Positions 9,410 through 19,117 of a stretch of 64,000 nucleotides of DNA are shown here, one piece after another; position 1 is the first letter of the stretch, and each line of letters starts with the position of its first letter. This DNA is from Leptolyngbya sp. Heron Island J (lineage in GTDB: Bacteria; Cyanobacteriota; Cyanobacteriia; Phormidesmidales; Phormidesmidaceae). The DNA is taken from the NCBI RefSeq assembly GCF_000482245.1, contig NZ_AWNH01000066.1:1-64000 (forward strand). Direction: 5' to 3'. The position numbers were made by a program, and so were the translations under genes. The notes under the pieces are model-generated. The model did not search any database. It worked only from the letters and a program-made list of their open reading frames with translations, and was not told the DNA's origin.

Positions 9410-11212
9410 TCATTGCTCGCTCGTTATCAGCGGCTCAGCCCATTCCAATCCTGATTGCACTCGCCATAGCTTGGCATAGATTCCATTCTGGGCCAGCAGT
9501 TGTTCATGGGTTCCCTGCTCTACAAGCTGGCCTTTGTCCATGACATAGATACAGTCACTATGACGAATGGTCGACAGCCGATGGGCAATGGCAATCGTGG
9601 TTCGATTCTGTGTAATCTTTGTCAATGATTTCTGAATTGCCGCTTCAGTTTCGTTATCGACAGCTGAGGTGGCCTCATCAAGCACCAGGATGGGCGGATT
9701 TTTAAGAATGGTTCGAGCAGTAGCAATCCTCTGGCGTTGTCCGCCGGAGAGCTTTTGCCCTCGTTCGCCCACAACAGTGTCATATCCCTGGGGCAGCTGC
9801 TGAATAAAGTCATGGGCTTCAGCTACCTTTGCTGCCTGAACAATCTGATCATGGCTGGCGTCAAAGCTACCATAGCCGATGTTCTCAGTCACGGTACCGT
9901 GAAACAGAAACACATCCTGGCTGACCCAGCCAATGTGACAACGTAGGTCCGCTAACCCCAAGGTTTGAATATCCTGACCATCAATTAAAATGTCTCCCTG
10001 CTGGGGCTGGTAGAACCGCAGTAAAAGTTTTATCAGAGTGCTTTTACCAGAACCAGTTGCACCGACAATGCCAATGGTTGCTCCGGCTGGAATGTTCAGT
10101 GAGAGATTTCTAATGACGGGATGATATTGTTGATAGGCAAAGGTAATCTGGTTAAAGCTAATCTCACCGCGTAGTGATGGTTGTGAGACACTTGGATAAG
10201 GAGCTGATGCTTCAATCGGACTGTCCAATAATTTCATCACTCGCCAGACGGAGGCCATGGCCCGCTGGTATTCGTCAAAAATCTCGCCTAGCTCGGTAAA
10301 GGGCCAGAGCAGGTCTTGAACGATAAACACCATAAAGCCATAGGTGCCAACGCTCAGCTGTCCGGCGAGGACAGCTCGTCCTCCTAGATAAAGCGTGGTG
10401 ACAAAGCCGAGCAAAATCAGAAACCGTAGCAGCGGTTGAAAGCTGGCACTGAGGGCAATGGCTTTGCGATTGCTAGTGCGATAGGCATCGCTCTCTTGTT
10501 CCACACGGTACTGTTCAAAAGCTTCGGTGGTGAAGCTTTTGATGGTAGCGATACCAGAGATATTGTTGGCAAGCCGGGCGCTGATTTGGGCGTTGCGATC
10601 GCGGACTTCACTATAGCGGGGTCCTAAGCGTTGCTGAAAGGCCAGTGCGCCCCAAAGGATAAAAGGAATGGGGACCATGGCGAGCCAGGCAACACCGGGA
10701 GCTAGAATCACAAAGCTAAGGCCAACGGCGGCGACACGAGTAAAAAAGTCAATCAGGTCGCGGGCACCGGTATCTAAAAAGCGTTCTAACTGGTTAATGT
10801 CGTCGTTGAGAATGGAGAGCAGGGTGCCGGTACTGCGGTCTTCAAAGTAGCTGATCTCTAGCCGCTGCAGGTGACCATAGGCATCGACGCGCAGTTCGTG
10901 CTGTAGGGTTTGGGCCAGGTTGCGCCATAGCTGGTCAGCACCATACTGGGTTAGGGATTCGAGACCCCAGGTGAGAATGGTGAGGAGAGAAACAATCAGC
11001 AGCTGTGTGTGGACGGTTTGGATACCTAGACAGGCAAGTTGGGATGCCTCTTGCTGGACAAGGATATCGACAGCGACGCCAATAAGGAAGGGGGGAGCGA
11101 GGTCAAAGAGGGTGCGAAGGATGGAGCAAACGGTAGCGGCTACGATTTGGGACTGGAAGGGAGTAGCGTAGCGGAGTAGATGCAGTAGATGCCGATGTGG
11201 GCGAGTGCTCAT
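9410..11212 (-). CDS. Exporter-type ABC transporter (TMD-NBD fusion) 2
   Basis: A 600-residue paralogue of ABC 1, nearly identical through most of its length. Walker A GATGSGKST, LSGGQ, ILVLDEATSAVD and the AHRLST H-loop are present. It is last in the receptor 3 - binding protein 2 - ABC 2 order, 25 bases after the binding protein. Two differences from ABC 1 sit at conserved places (IATARTI for IAIARTI after the signature; LRCHIGW for LRRHIGW before the Q-loop), but no catalytic residue is lost. Direction of transport and substrate unknown; the context points to a siderophore. Confidence 0.9.
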   Translation of the reverse strand: MSTRPHRHLLHLLRYATPFQSQIVAATVCSILRTLFDLAPPFLIGVAVDILVQQEASQLACLGIQTVHTQLLIVSLLTILTWGLESLTQYGADQLWRNLAQTLQHELRVDAYGHLQRLEISYFEDRSTGTLLSILNDDINQLERFLDTGARDLIDFFTRVAAVGLSFVILAPGVAWLAMVPIPFILWGALAFQQRLGPRYSEVRDRNAQISARLANNISGIATIKSFTTEAFEQYRVEQESDAYRTSNRKAIALSASFQPLLRFLILLGFVTTLYLGGRAVLAGQLSVGTYGFMVFIVQDLLWPFTELGEIFDEYQRAMASVWRVMKLLDSPIEASAPYPSVSQPSLRGEISFNQITFAYQQYHPVIRNLSLNIPAGATIGIVGATGSGKSTLIKLLLRFYQPQQGDILIDGQDIQTLGLADLRCHIGWVSQDVFLFHGTVTENIGYGSFDASHDQIVQAAKVAEAHDFIQQLPQGYDTVVGERGQKLSGGQRQRIATARTILKNPPILVLDEATSAVDNETEAAIQKSLTKITQNRTTIAIAHRLSTIRHSDCIYVMDKGQLVEQGTHEQLLAQNGIYAKLWRVQSGLEWAEPLITSEQ

Positions 11213-11237
11213 TGGCTAGAATGCTTTATTCACAAAG

Positions 11238-12215
11238 TTAGAGATTGTTGCTGAAATACTCGTAGAGGTCATCAATAAATTGATTAACGGTAATGGGTCC
11301 CCATACATCTAAAACCATCGGATGAACTTGCTCATTTTTCACCACGTCCAGGGTGGACCATATTGGCTTCTGCGTCAGTAGCTCAAAGTCTTCGGTGTGT
11401 CTTTCATAATTGCGGACAACAAACAGAAAATCAGCATCCCACTGAGTTAAAGCTTCGGTATTTAAGGGGTGGTAGCCATTGGTTTTGATCGTTTCGTAGG
11501 CGGGGCTAAACTGAACCCCTGCATCACTCATGACTTGGCTGTAGATATTATCTCCTAATTTTCTAACGTAAAACGAAGTTGCATCGACACCAATTACAGA
11601 GACTGTTTTGTCCTGCAATTTTTCTCCAAACTGTTGTCGAAACGCTGAGATTTTCCTGTCATAGTCAGCCAAGATGCCATCAACTAACTCATTTTTATCT
11701 AGAATCTTTGCAAGATATTTGAGAGTTGGGATGAAACCATTAAGCTCAGGTTCTTCTATCATCACGGTTGGTGCGATTTCAGACAGTCGTGGATAAAATT
11801 GCTCCTGCCATGCCAATCCTAAAATTAAATCGGGCTTAAGACTAACAATTTTTTCTAGGGATGGCGCGGCCATATCCCCCAACTTGGGAACATCGACTAC
11901 AAACTCACTAAGAAGTTCTGAAGGGATGCAAACTTGACAAGGGGTATATCCGACTAGCTTGACGTCAAGCGCCGATAGGGTATCCAGCAGATAAAACTCG
12001 TCTAATATAACGATTCGCTGAGGATTAGCCGGGATACAGGTTTCGCCCAGGGCATGTTGAACAACTTTACAGGCTTTTGTGGTGTCTGAATTTTCTGACA
12101 GTGAGCTTGGTGTTTGGCTATTTGGCTGATAACAAGCTGTTACCAGAGTAAAGGATAAAACCATCAGTAGAAATGGCTTTATCAAATGATGCATTGTAGT
12201 GCTGATTGCCCTCAT
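11238..12215 (-). CDS. Iron-siderophore binding lipoprotein (FecB-type) 2
   Basis: A 325-residue class III periplasmic binding protein with a lipoprotein signal peptide (lipobox LVTAC, Cys28). PQRIVILDE and LKPDLILGLAW are the family landmarks. An in-frame ATG at 12194 would give a shorter signal. It lies 51 bases downstream of receptor 3 and 25 bases upstream of ABC 2, giving a compact operon. It should relay the substrate of receptor 3 through the periplasm. It is clearly diverged from binding protein 1, unlike the ABC neighbours, which suggests selection for different ligands. Confidence 0.9.
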   Translation of the reverse strand: MRAISTTMHHLIKPFLLMVLSFTLVTACYQPNSQTPSSLSENSDTTKACKVVQHALGETCIPANPQRIVILDEFYLLDTLSALDVKLVGYTPCQVCIPSELLSEFVVDVPKLGDMAAPSLEKIVSLKPDLILGLAWQEQFYPRLSEIAPTVMIEEPELNGFIPTLKYLAKILDKNELVDGILADYDRKISAFRQQFGEKLQDKTVSVIGVDATSFYVRKLGDNIYSQVMSDAGVQFSPAYETIKTNGYHPLNTEALTQWDADFLFVVRNYERHTEDFELLTQKPIWSTLDVVKNEQVHPMVLDVWGPITVNQFIDDLYEYFSNNL

Positions 12216-12266
12216 GGTTATGATGTTTGATGATTTGCAATCAATTTATAGCGGCTTTTGGGAGTA

Positions 12267-14822
12267 TCAAAACTCCCAGCTGAGAGACGCTGAAACGGTA
12301 AAAGGTTCACCTCTTTCGATATATACCGGACTACTGGAAAAGCTAGCATAGTCGATATCAAACAAATTTCGCACGTTAATTGCTGCTTTAAGCCTATCTC
12401 GTCGGTAGTAAAGGGCGGCATCAGTACGGAGGTAGTCATCCACTTCAAAGGAGTTTGCTAAGTCCCCTTGACGCTCACCTACATAAAACAGTCCTAGACC
12501 AAATCCCAACCCAGCAAGGTCGCCCTCTTGAATTTCATAGGTCGTCCATAAACTAGCCTGATTAAAGGGAATATTAGCTAATTGATTCCCTATGGGAGTA
12601 GAGTTGTCCTCGGTGACTTCAGCATCAGTGTAGGCATAGGATGCAATTATGTTCCATCCAGGCAAAATCTCACCAGAAACATCCAGCTCGATGCCCTGAC
12701 TCCGCTGCTCACCAGTCTGAACAGAGAAAAATGGATTATTTGGATCAGGAGTAGTCACATTCGTTTTTGTCAGATGGTAGGCGGCTAGAGTGGCCGAGAG
12801 GCGGCTATCTAAAAAATCTGTTTTAACGCCTACCTCGTACTGAGTACCCCTTGTCGGCTCAAACATCTCATCTGGACTGAATGCTGTAGTTTGTAAAAAT
12901 GAACGACTATAGCTACCGTAGAGAGAAACGGTATCGCTAGGCTGGTAGACTATGCCGATGCGTGGACTAAATGCACTATCATTGGATTCTGGCGTATCAA
13001 CATCATCAACTAACGATTCAAATTGATTGGATATCCAGTCAAACCGACCGCCAATCAACATTTTCCACTGGTCGCTAAATTCGATCTGATCTTGCAAATA
13101 GACACCAAGGGACTCGGTCGGCCATTCAAATTCAAAGCCCTGAACTAAGTCAGTGGGTCTTGCCACGTCATAATCTGGGTTCTGTGAATCTAGAAGAGGC
13201 AGTGGTGTTGGAATGTTAAGCTCACTGTATCTCTCAAAAACATTTTCATAATCAACGCCAACTAAGAGCTGATGAGAAACCGAGCCGGTGTTGAATTTCC
13301 CCAGTAGATCGATATTGCCAAAGTAAACATCGTTGGAGTTAGTGCGATCAAGATAGAAAAAATCAACAAACCGATCGTCTTGCAGAGCAATTGGGACCGC
13401 AAACCTTTCCTCTGGAACATTGAAGTGATTTCCAGAGAAGGTGGTGCGTAGCTGCAAGTTGTCATCAAAGTCATGCTCTAATCTAAATCCATATTCATGA
13501 CTCACTCTTTCGAGGAAAGTAAGATCTGGGTTACCCCATACATTAACGTCTCTCGGCAGAAAACTACCATCGCTGCGAACCGCAGTATACAGGCCACCAT
13601 AAAGATCGCCTGCATATCTGCTGTATTCATAGAACAGATCTAGTTCTGTTCTGTCGCTAAAGTTGAGGCTAACTGTAGGCGAGATAAATGTATTATCTCG
13701 GCCGCCACCTCTGAAATAGCCATCAAAAGTACTGTATGCACCAACCAATCGATAGAGAGCAGTTTCATCAGCATTTAAAGGGCCTGTCACATCAAAGTCA
13801 GCCTGGTAGAATCCACGATTCCCTGCCTCAAGACCCAGCTCGTAAAAAGGATCACTTAACGGCTGTTTTGTGATAGCGTTAATGACTCCACCAGGGTCTA
13901 TTGCTCCAAACAAAACAGATGCAGGGCCTTTTAGTATCTCCAATCGCTCAATGGATACAAGAGGTTCTTCTGGAATCAGTGAAAAGGTATCTCCTAGACG
14001 ATTGCCATTGCGTAGCTGAGATGTCTGATCTGTGGCAAACCCTCTAAAACTTCTAAATTGCGAGTCTCCACTATCAAGAAAACCAGGAACTGTTTCTAGG
14101 GCATCGTTAACGGTGCGAACGCCTCGGTCTTCAATTACCTGTCGTGGCACGACTTGAATTGCCTGAGGAATGTCTCGCAGCGGCGTATCTGTTCGCGTTG
14201 CTGTACTTGCATTGGATGGATTATAGCCCTCGTCTTCTTCTCCAGTGACCACAAGTCTCAATGACTCATCAGCTTCATCCGCCTGGGTAATTCCCGGCAC
14301 CACGCTTAGGGTCAGTCCTGTCGCATCGGTGCCAATATCCGCTGTTGGTGCTGCATCTTCCCCACTGATTACCACCTGTACCCGGTCACCCGACAGTTCA
14401 GAAACCTGAACAACAGCAATCCCCTCGGCAGGTTCAAACTGCTCAAAGTCTTCTCCAGCGAGCACAACATTAGCAACATCGATAATCAGCGCATCACCAG
14501 ATACCGATGTTGTTGGTGTGGATAGTTCACCCTCTGCAGTTTCTAACACCACCTGCAGGCCAGCGTCAGTTTCTTCTAATCGGATGTTGGTGATTTGGAC
14601 GAGTGGCGTTTGAGCCAAGATTTGAGAGGAGAGGGGGAGGCTTCGACGTGAGCTCAGCCGAACGGGGAGAGGGGAAGAAAGGGAGAGAGATTGCTCGAAA
14701 GTTCCATTGAGGTGTTCACCCATCAACCTATTGAGGCTATCTTCCGCATGAGTAGGCACTGCCAAACCACCCACTATGCCCAATGCCACTGTTAATCGCA
14801 CTATTAGCCCAAGCTTTGTCAT
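12267..14822 (-). CDS. AMIN-domain TonB-dependent siderophore receptor 3
   Basis: About 851 residues. The signal peptide and AMIN region match receptor 2 closely, the plug carries FRGFATDQTSQLRNG and LEILKGPASVLFG, and the barrel ends SWEF. The linker between signal peptide and AMIN domain is longer than in receptor 2 because an interspersed-repeat sequence (14640-14666) is read through, adding residues around RLSSRRSLPL. Loops in the barrel differ strongly from receptor 2, so another siderophore is likely. It starts the operon with binding protein 2 and ABC 2. Start chosen at the conserved ATG behind GAGGG. Confidence 0.93.
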   Translation of the reverse strand: MTKLGLIVRLTVALGIVGGLAVPTHAEDSLNRLMGEHLNGTFEQSLSLSSPLPVRLSSRRSLPLSSQILAQTPLVQITNIRLEETDAGLQVVLETAEGELSTPTTSVSGDALIIDVANVVLAGEDFEQFEPAEGIAVVQVSELSGDRVQVVISGEDAAPTADIGTDATGLTLSVVPGITQADEADESLRLVVTGEEDEGYNPSNASTATRTDTPLRDIPQAIQVVPRQVIEDRGVRTVNDALETVPGFLDSGDSQFRSFRGFATDQTSQLRNGNRLGDTFSLIPEEPLVSIERLEILKGPASVLFGAIDPGGVINAITKQPLSDPFYELGLEAGNRGFYQADFDVTGPLNADETALYRLVGAYSTFDGYFRGGGRDNTFISPTVSLNFSDRTELDLFYEYSRYAGDLYGGLYTAVRSDGSFLPRDVNVWGNPDLTFLERVSHEYGFRLEHDFDDNLQLRTTFSGNHFNVPEERFAVPIALQDDRFVDFFYLDRTNSNDVYFGNIDLLGKFNTGSVSHQLLVGVDYENVFERYSELNIPTPLPLLDSQNPDYDVARPTDLVQGFEFEWPTESLGVYLQDQIEFSDQWKMLIGGRFDWISNQFESLVDDVDTPESNDSAFSPRIGIVYQPSDTVSLYGSYSRSFLQTTAFSPDEMFEPTRGTQYEVGVKTDFLDSRLSATLAAYHLTKTNVTTPDPNNPFFSVQTGEQRSQGIELDVSGEILPGWNIIASYAYTDAEVTEDNSTPIGNQLANIPFNQASLWTTYEIQEGDLAGLGFGLGLFYVGERQGDLANSFEVDDYLRTDAALYYRRDRLKAAINVRNLFDIDYASFSSSPVYIERGEPFTVSASLSWEF
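14640..14666. repeat. Interspersed repeat inside the receptor-3 linker
   Basis: GCTTCGACGTGAGCTCAGCC and following bases resemble the repeat family at 1516-1595 (TTCGACTNCGCTCAGCC type). It stays in frame and lies in a low-complexity Ser/Pro/Leu linker, where an insertion is tolerated. Confidence 0.55.
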
Positions 14823-14868
14823 GATCGCTATTGCCCTCACACCTGATAACATCCTTCAATTGCGAAGG

Positions 14869-14906
14869 ATTCTTACTTATTAGGAATGAGAATAGGGGTA
14901 GGGCAA
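14869..14906 (-). promoter_or_regulatory. Receptor-3 promoter with flanking inverted repeat
   Basis: Minus-strand TTGCCC (14901-14906), 18-base spacer, TAATAA (14877-14882). The inverted repeat ATTCTCA (14887-14893) / TAAGAAT (14869-14875) has the same spacing as before receptors 1 and 2. Confidence 0.65.
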
Positions 14907-14975
14907 TAGTGAAATCCACTCCAAAGCTCCACCATCACCCCAAGATCCTATTTTTAACCCCAAAAATTTAGAAGA

Positions 14976-15968
14976 TCAGGGTTGATGACAAATCAATCCC
15001 CGCATGCATTCGCTGGGGGTAATACCAAAGTGACGCTTAAATGCAGCTGCAAACTGAGCCGGATTGGCATAGCCTACCCGATTAGCCACTTCAGCCACCG
15101 TACAATCTGGCTGCCGTAGAAAACTTTCAGCCTGTTCCATACGATGGCGGGTCAGATAGGCAAACGGGGTCATGCCAAACACATCCCGAAATCTTTTACT
15201 TAAGGTGCTGTGGCCAATGCCCACCAGCTGGGCCAGCTCGATTTGTGAAGGTGGGTTTTCACTATGCGACCTTAATATTTCAGCCGCATAGTGAAGGCGA
15301 GCAACAGTATCGGCCTTAGGGGATGTTGCGGTGGGAGCTGCATCATTCTTCGAGATGCTATCGAGCTGCAGCGCGATCAGCTCAAACACTTTACCTTGCA
15401 GATACGCCCGTTTAGCAGCACCGAGAAATGGGCAATCAATAATCTGCTGCACCACTGTCCGTATGGCTCCCGTCGTCTTAGGTGAAAACCTATGCTGCCA
15501 GTCATTCCCCTGCACCAGCGGCTGCAACGAAGCAGGCAGCTCGCCCTTGGCATTGCTAAAAAACTGCTGAAATAGAGCTGGAGGCATATGAATATCAACA
15601 CCAATCCGCCTATGAGATCTAAGAGTTCTTAAAAAGTGTTGGGGTTGAATGCCGCTGCCACCTACATAGCTTTGATGGGCATTAAGTTGTAGATGGTCAC
15701 CACTGTCGCAAGTACCTGATAGCAATACTGAAAACTGAACCAAATGGTTGTTTTCTGGAACTCGCACAGTCAAATCATGGGATGTTATGTCCATAATGCA
15801 TAACTCTAACCCCGGACACAGCTCCATCTCTCGATTGTAGCCACTGCCTAACTTAGAGGGTTCAGGATAGATTATCTCTATCTGATCAACTGACGTTACA
15901 GGCGGGCAGTGCTGTTGGGCTTCTGCATAGAGTTGCTCAGCTTCTTGGATGGTCAAATCCAGGCTCAT
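14976..15968 (-). CDS. AraC/PchR-type transcriptional regulator 3
   Basis: A 330-residue paralogue of regulator 2 (MSLDLTIQEAEQLYAEAQQ) with both C-terminal helix-turn-helix motifs (ELAQLVGIGHSTLSKRFRDVFG; VAEVANRVGYANPAQFAAAFKRHFGITPSEC). It lies upstream of receptor 3, its presumed target, across a 153-base gap holding the receptor promoter. Fur-type control is indicated by the box 21 bases upstream of the start. The ligand-binding half differs more between paralogues than the DNA-binding half, as expected if each senses its own siderophore. Confidence 0.9.
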   Translation of the reverse strand: MSLDLTIQEAEQLYAEAQQHCPPVTSVDQIEIIYPEPSKLGSGYNREMELCPGLELCIMDITSHDLTVRVPENNHLVQFSVLLSGTCDSGDHLQLNAHQSYVGGSGIQPQHFLRTLRSHRRIGVDIHMPPALFQQFFSNAKGELPASLQPLVQGNDWQHRFSPKTTGAIRTVVQQIIDCPFLGAAKRAYLQGKVFELIALQLDSISKNDAAPTATSPKADTVARLHYAAEILRSHSENPPSQIELAQLVGIGHSTLSKRFRDVFGMTPFAYLTRHRMEQAESFLRQPDCTVAEVANRVGYANPAQFAAAFKRHFGITPSECMRGLICHQP

Positions 15969-15989
15969 GTCAAAGGGGAGAGGTTTTAA

Positions 15990-16033
15990 TGATAATTAGT
16001 CTCAATAATCTCGAATGGCATCTGAAAAGTCAA
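15990..16033 (-). promoter_or_regulatory. araC-3 promoter with Fur box
   Basis: Minus-strand TTGACT (16028-16033), 17-base spacer, GATTAT (16005-16010), then TGAGACTAATTATCA (15990-16004). It is the third copy of the promoter plus Fur-box arrangement. Confidence 0.75.
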
Positions 16034-16061
16034 GGCGTTAATAGATATGGACAATCACTCA

Positions 16062-17852
16062 TCACTCGCTCGTTATCAGCGGCTCAGCCCATTCTAATCC
16101 TGATTGCACTCGCCATAGCTTGGCATAGATTCCATCCTGGGCTTGTAGTTGTTTATGGGTTCCCTGCTCTACAAGCTGGCCCTTATCCATGACATAGATA
16201 CAGTCACTATGACGAATGGTCGACAGCCGATGGGCAATGGCAATCGTGGTTCGATTCTGGGTGATTTTGGTCAAAGACTTCTGAATGGCAGCTTCAGTTT
16301 CGTTATCGACAGCTGAAGTGGCCTCATCAAGCACCAGGATAGGCGGATTTTTGAGAATAGTGCGGGCAATGGCGATGCGCTGACGCTGTCCGCCGGAGAG
16401 TTTTTGACCCCTTTCGCCGACAATGGTGTTGTACCCCTGGGGTAGCTGCTGGATAAACTCGTGGGCCTCAGCTGCCTTTGCGGCCTCAACAATCTGTTCT
16501 TGACTGGCCTCAAAGCTGCCGTAGGCAATATTTTCAGCCACAGTGCCATGGAACAAAAACACATCCTGGCTCACCCAGCCAATGTGACGACGCAGGTCAG
16601 ATAAATTCAAGTCTCGAATGTCGATACCATCGATTAGGATGCGTCCCTGTTGAATGTTGTAAAAACGCAGGAGAAGTTTGACCAACGTGCTTTTACCGGA
16701 ACCAGTGGCACCCACAATACCAATGGTAGATTCGGCTGGAATGTGGAGTGAGAACTGATTCAGAATCTTGCTACGTCCTGGATAGGCGAAGGTGATGTGC
16801 TCAAATTGGACATCTCCACGGATGGTCTTATGTGGCAAAGAAAGACTGCCATGGGAAATTGCAATTGGCGTATCCAGCAGGTCCATCACCCTGCGTACTG
16901 ATGCTATTAACCGATGGTATTCATCGACGATGACACCCAGTTCAGTAAAGGGCCAGAGTAAGCGCTGACTGATAAAGACCATAAAGCCATAGGTGCCCGC
17001 CGATAGGCGACCGTTGGCGACTGCCAAGCCTCCTAAAAACAGGGTAGCGGTAAAGCCGATCAGAATAATAATTCGAATAATAGGGACAAAGGCAGTGCTG
17101 AGGGCAATGGCTTTAGCATTACTGCGGCGGTAGGCATTGCTTTCAATAATCACCCGCTCTCGCTCATAGGCTTCTGCAGTAAAACTTTTGATGGTGGCCA
17201 TGCCAGGGAGATTGTTGGTTAGCCGACTGCTAATGAGGCCATTTTTCTCTCGTACATCGGCATAGCGGGGTTCTAGTTTGGTTTGAAATACCATGCCTCC
17301 CCAAAGAACAAAGGGGATAGGGAGCATGGCCCAGACAGAGACGCCGGGTGCCAGGATGATAAAAGTGGTGCCAACAACGAGAATGGTGGTGAAAAAGTGG
17401 AGGATATGATAAGCACCAAAGTTAAGAAATCTTTCTAGCTGATTGATGTCGTCATTGAGAATGGATAACAGCAGTCCAGTGCTGCGGTCTTCGAGATAGC
17501 TGAGTTCTAAGTTTTGGAGATGGCTGTAGGCGTCGACTCGCAGCTTATGCTGTAAGGTTTGGGCCAGATTTCGCCAGAGGCGACTGTGGCCATATTCTGT
17601 GAGAGATTCAAGACTCCAGATGAGCAGGGTGAGGCCAGAGACGATGGCGAGCTGGCCAGTGAGGCTGTTGATGCCGAATTGGGAAATCAGAGAGCTGTCT
17701 GGGTTAACAACAACATCAATGGCAATACCAATGAGGTAGGGTGGGGCAAGATCAAAGATGGTGTTGAGGATGGAGCATGCGATGGCGCTCCAGATCTCAA
17801 TTTGATGGGGTTTACCGTAGTGGAGGAGGCGCAGCAACGGGGAGGACATCAT
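16062..17852 (-). CDS. Exporter-type ABC transporter (TMD-NBD fusion) 3
   Basis: A 596-residue member of the same family. The transmembrane half (about residues 1-310) is clearly diverged from ABC 1 and 2, while the C-terminal about 170 residues from IGWVSQDVFLF onward are almost identical to them in protein and DNA. This mosaic pattern suggests gene conversion between tandem copies. All ATPase motifs are intact. It is last in the receptor 4 - binding protein 3 - ABC 3 order, 57 bases after binding protein 3. Confidence 0.9.
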   Translation of the reverse strand: MMSSPLLRLLHYGKPHQIEIWSAIACSILNTIFDLAPPYLIGIAIDVVVNPDSSLISQFGINSLTGQLAIVSGLTLLIWSLESLTEYGHSRLWRNLAQTLQHKLRVDAYSHLQNLELSYLEDRSTGLLLSILNDDINQLERFLNFGAYHILHFFTTILVVGTTFIILAPGVSVWAMLPIPFVLWGGMVFQTKLEPRYADVREKNGLISSRLTNNLPGMATIKSFTAEAYERERVIIESNAYRRSNAKAIALSTAFVPIIRIIILIGFTATLFLGGLAVANGRLSAGTYGFMVFISQRLLWPFTELGVIVDEYHRLIASVRRVMDLLDTPIAISHGSLSLPHKTIRGDVQFEHITFAYPGRSKILNQFSLHIPAESTIGIVGATGSGKSTLVKLLLRFYNIQQGRILIDGIDIRDLNLSDLRRHIGWVSQDVFLFHGTVAENIAYGSFEASQEQIVEAAKAAEAHEFIQQLPQGYNTIVGERGQKLSGGQRQRIAIARTILKNPPILVLDEATSAVDNETEAAIQKSLTKITQNRTTIAIAHRLSTIRHSDCIYVMDKGQLVEQGTHKQLQAQDGIYAKLWRVQSGLEWAEPLITSE

Positions 17853-17909
17853 AAATAATGCACTTACAATCTAGAAGCCTGAGGTTGGTAGGTGACAATG
17901 TGGAAAATG

Positions 17910-18917
17910 TTAGATATCGGGTGAAGGGCTATCGATAAGATATTTGTAGAGGTCATCAAGTACGGCATTGGCAGCAAGCACATTTGAGCCTGTCCATACG
18001 TAGTTATCTACTAGATAAGCCTGGCCCTTTTGAACGGATCTCAGCTGATTCCATAGAGGCCTTTGCTGTAGCTCTCTAAAGGTTGCTTCGCGATCTTCTG
18101 CAAAAGCCAAGAAAAACAAAACATCACCGTCTACAGTCTGCTCTAGACTCTCTTCAGAAAGGTTATAGATTGCACCATAAGGTGCATCCACCTTTTGCGC
18201 TTCTGGTTGATCCAGGCCTAAGTCGCTCAAAATAGAGCCTGAAAATGAGTTCTGAGTATAAGCAAACATATCGGGACCAGCCATCCCCGCAACGGAAATT
18301 GTCTGGTTTTGATAGCGATCGCCCAGAGATGCTTTCAGGTCTTCAATTCGCTGAGAGTATTTATCAAGAGCTTGCTGCGCCTGATCTTCCTTTCCAAACA
18401 ATTCAGCGACCAGAGCAAACCCTTTTTTCCAGTCAATAACTATATCTTCGAGTTGAAACAGTACTGTAGGCGCAATTTGAGAGAGTTGGGAATAGATATT
18501 TTCAGAGTCTTCTAAAGCTAAAATCAAATCTGGTTCAAGGGATACAATCTTCTCTATATTCGCTTGGTTTTCTACACCTGTAAGTTCAATACCCTCCGTT
18601 GCATCGCCCATATAAGTTTGTGTATCCAGATAATCCCCTTCTGTCTGTTGAAGATAACGAACATTACTACCCACAGGTTTAACATCAACTGCAAGCGTGT
18701 GACCTAACATGTGGTGCACTATGGTAACAACTCGCTGGGGAGCATCAGGCACGCAGCTCTCACCCATCACATGTTTTATGACTCGACAATTATTTGAGAG
18801 TGGCTCCGGCTTAGACATTTTACTTTGGTTGACAACCCTGCCGTTGCAGGCAGCAATAATTGCGACCGTAAGTAAGAGTAATAACAATCGATTAGCTCTC
18901 TTTATTTGCCACTGCAT
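17910..18917 (-). CDS. Iron-siderophore binding lipoprotein (FecB-type) 3
   Basis: About 335 residues from the chosen ATG (MQWQIKRANRLLLLLL), which gives a normal lipoprotein signal with lipobox IAAC. The frame is open to 19004, but that start would put about 29 charged residues before the hydrophobic core. APQRVVTIVHHM and LEPDLILALED are the family landmarks. It lies downstream of receptor 4 and upstream of ABC 3. It is diverged from binding proteins 1 and 2 and closer to protein 4 (shared GNRYQ/GDRYQ and SLSEESLE-type blocks). Confidence 0.9.
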   Translation of the reverse strand: MQWQIKRANRLLLLLLTVAIIAACNGRVVNQSKMSKPEPLSNNCRVIKHVMGESCVPDAPQRVVTIVHHMLGHTLAVDVKPVGSNVRYLQQTEGDYLDTQTYMGDATEGIELTGVENQANIEKIVSLEPDLILALEDSENIYSQLSQIAPTVLFQLEDIVIDWKKGFALVAELFGKEDQAQQALDKYSQRIEDLKASLGDRYQNQTISVAGMAGPDMFAYTQNSFSGSILSDLGLDQPEAQKVDAPYGAIYNLSEESLEQTVDGDVLFFLAFAEDREATFRELQQRPLWNQLRSVQKGQAYLVDNYVWTGSNVLAANAVLDDLYKYLIDSPSPDI

Positions 18918-19117
18918 AAGCCTTTCGACAACAAAGCAAATTTGGCTACGATAGCTAGCTAGTTTTCTAAACAATGGTCTGAAGTTACTGCTTTGTTTCC
19001 TCATCTGAAAACCTCGTTATAAAACTTGGTAGTCACTCAGGAGCAAAATTTTGGAAATCTGAGATCCTAATGAACCTCTCTCCTTACCCCTGAAGCACTA
19101 CTTGATTTTTTTGAATG

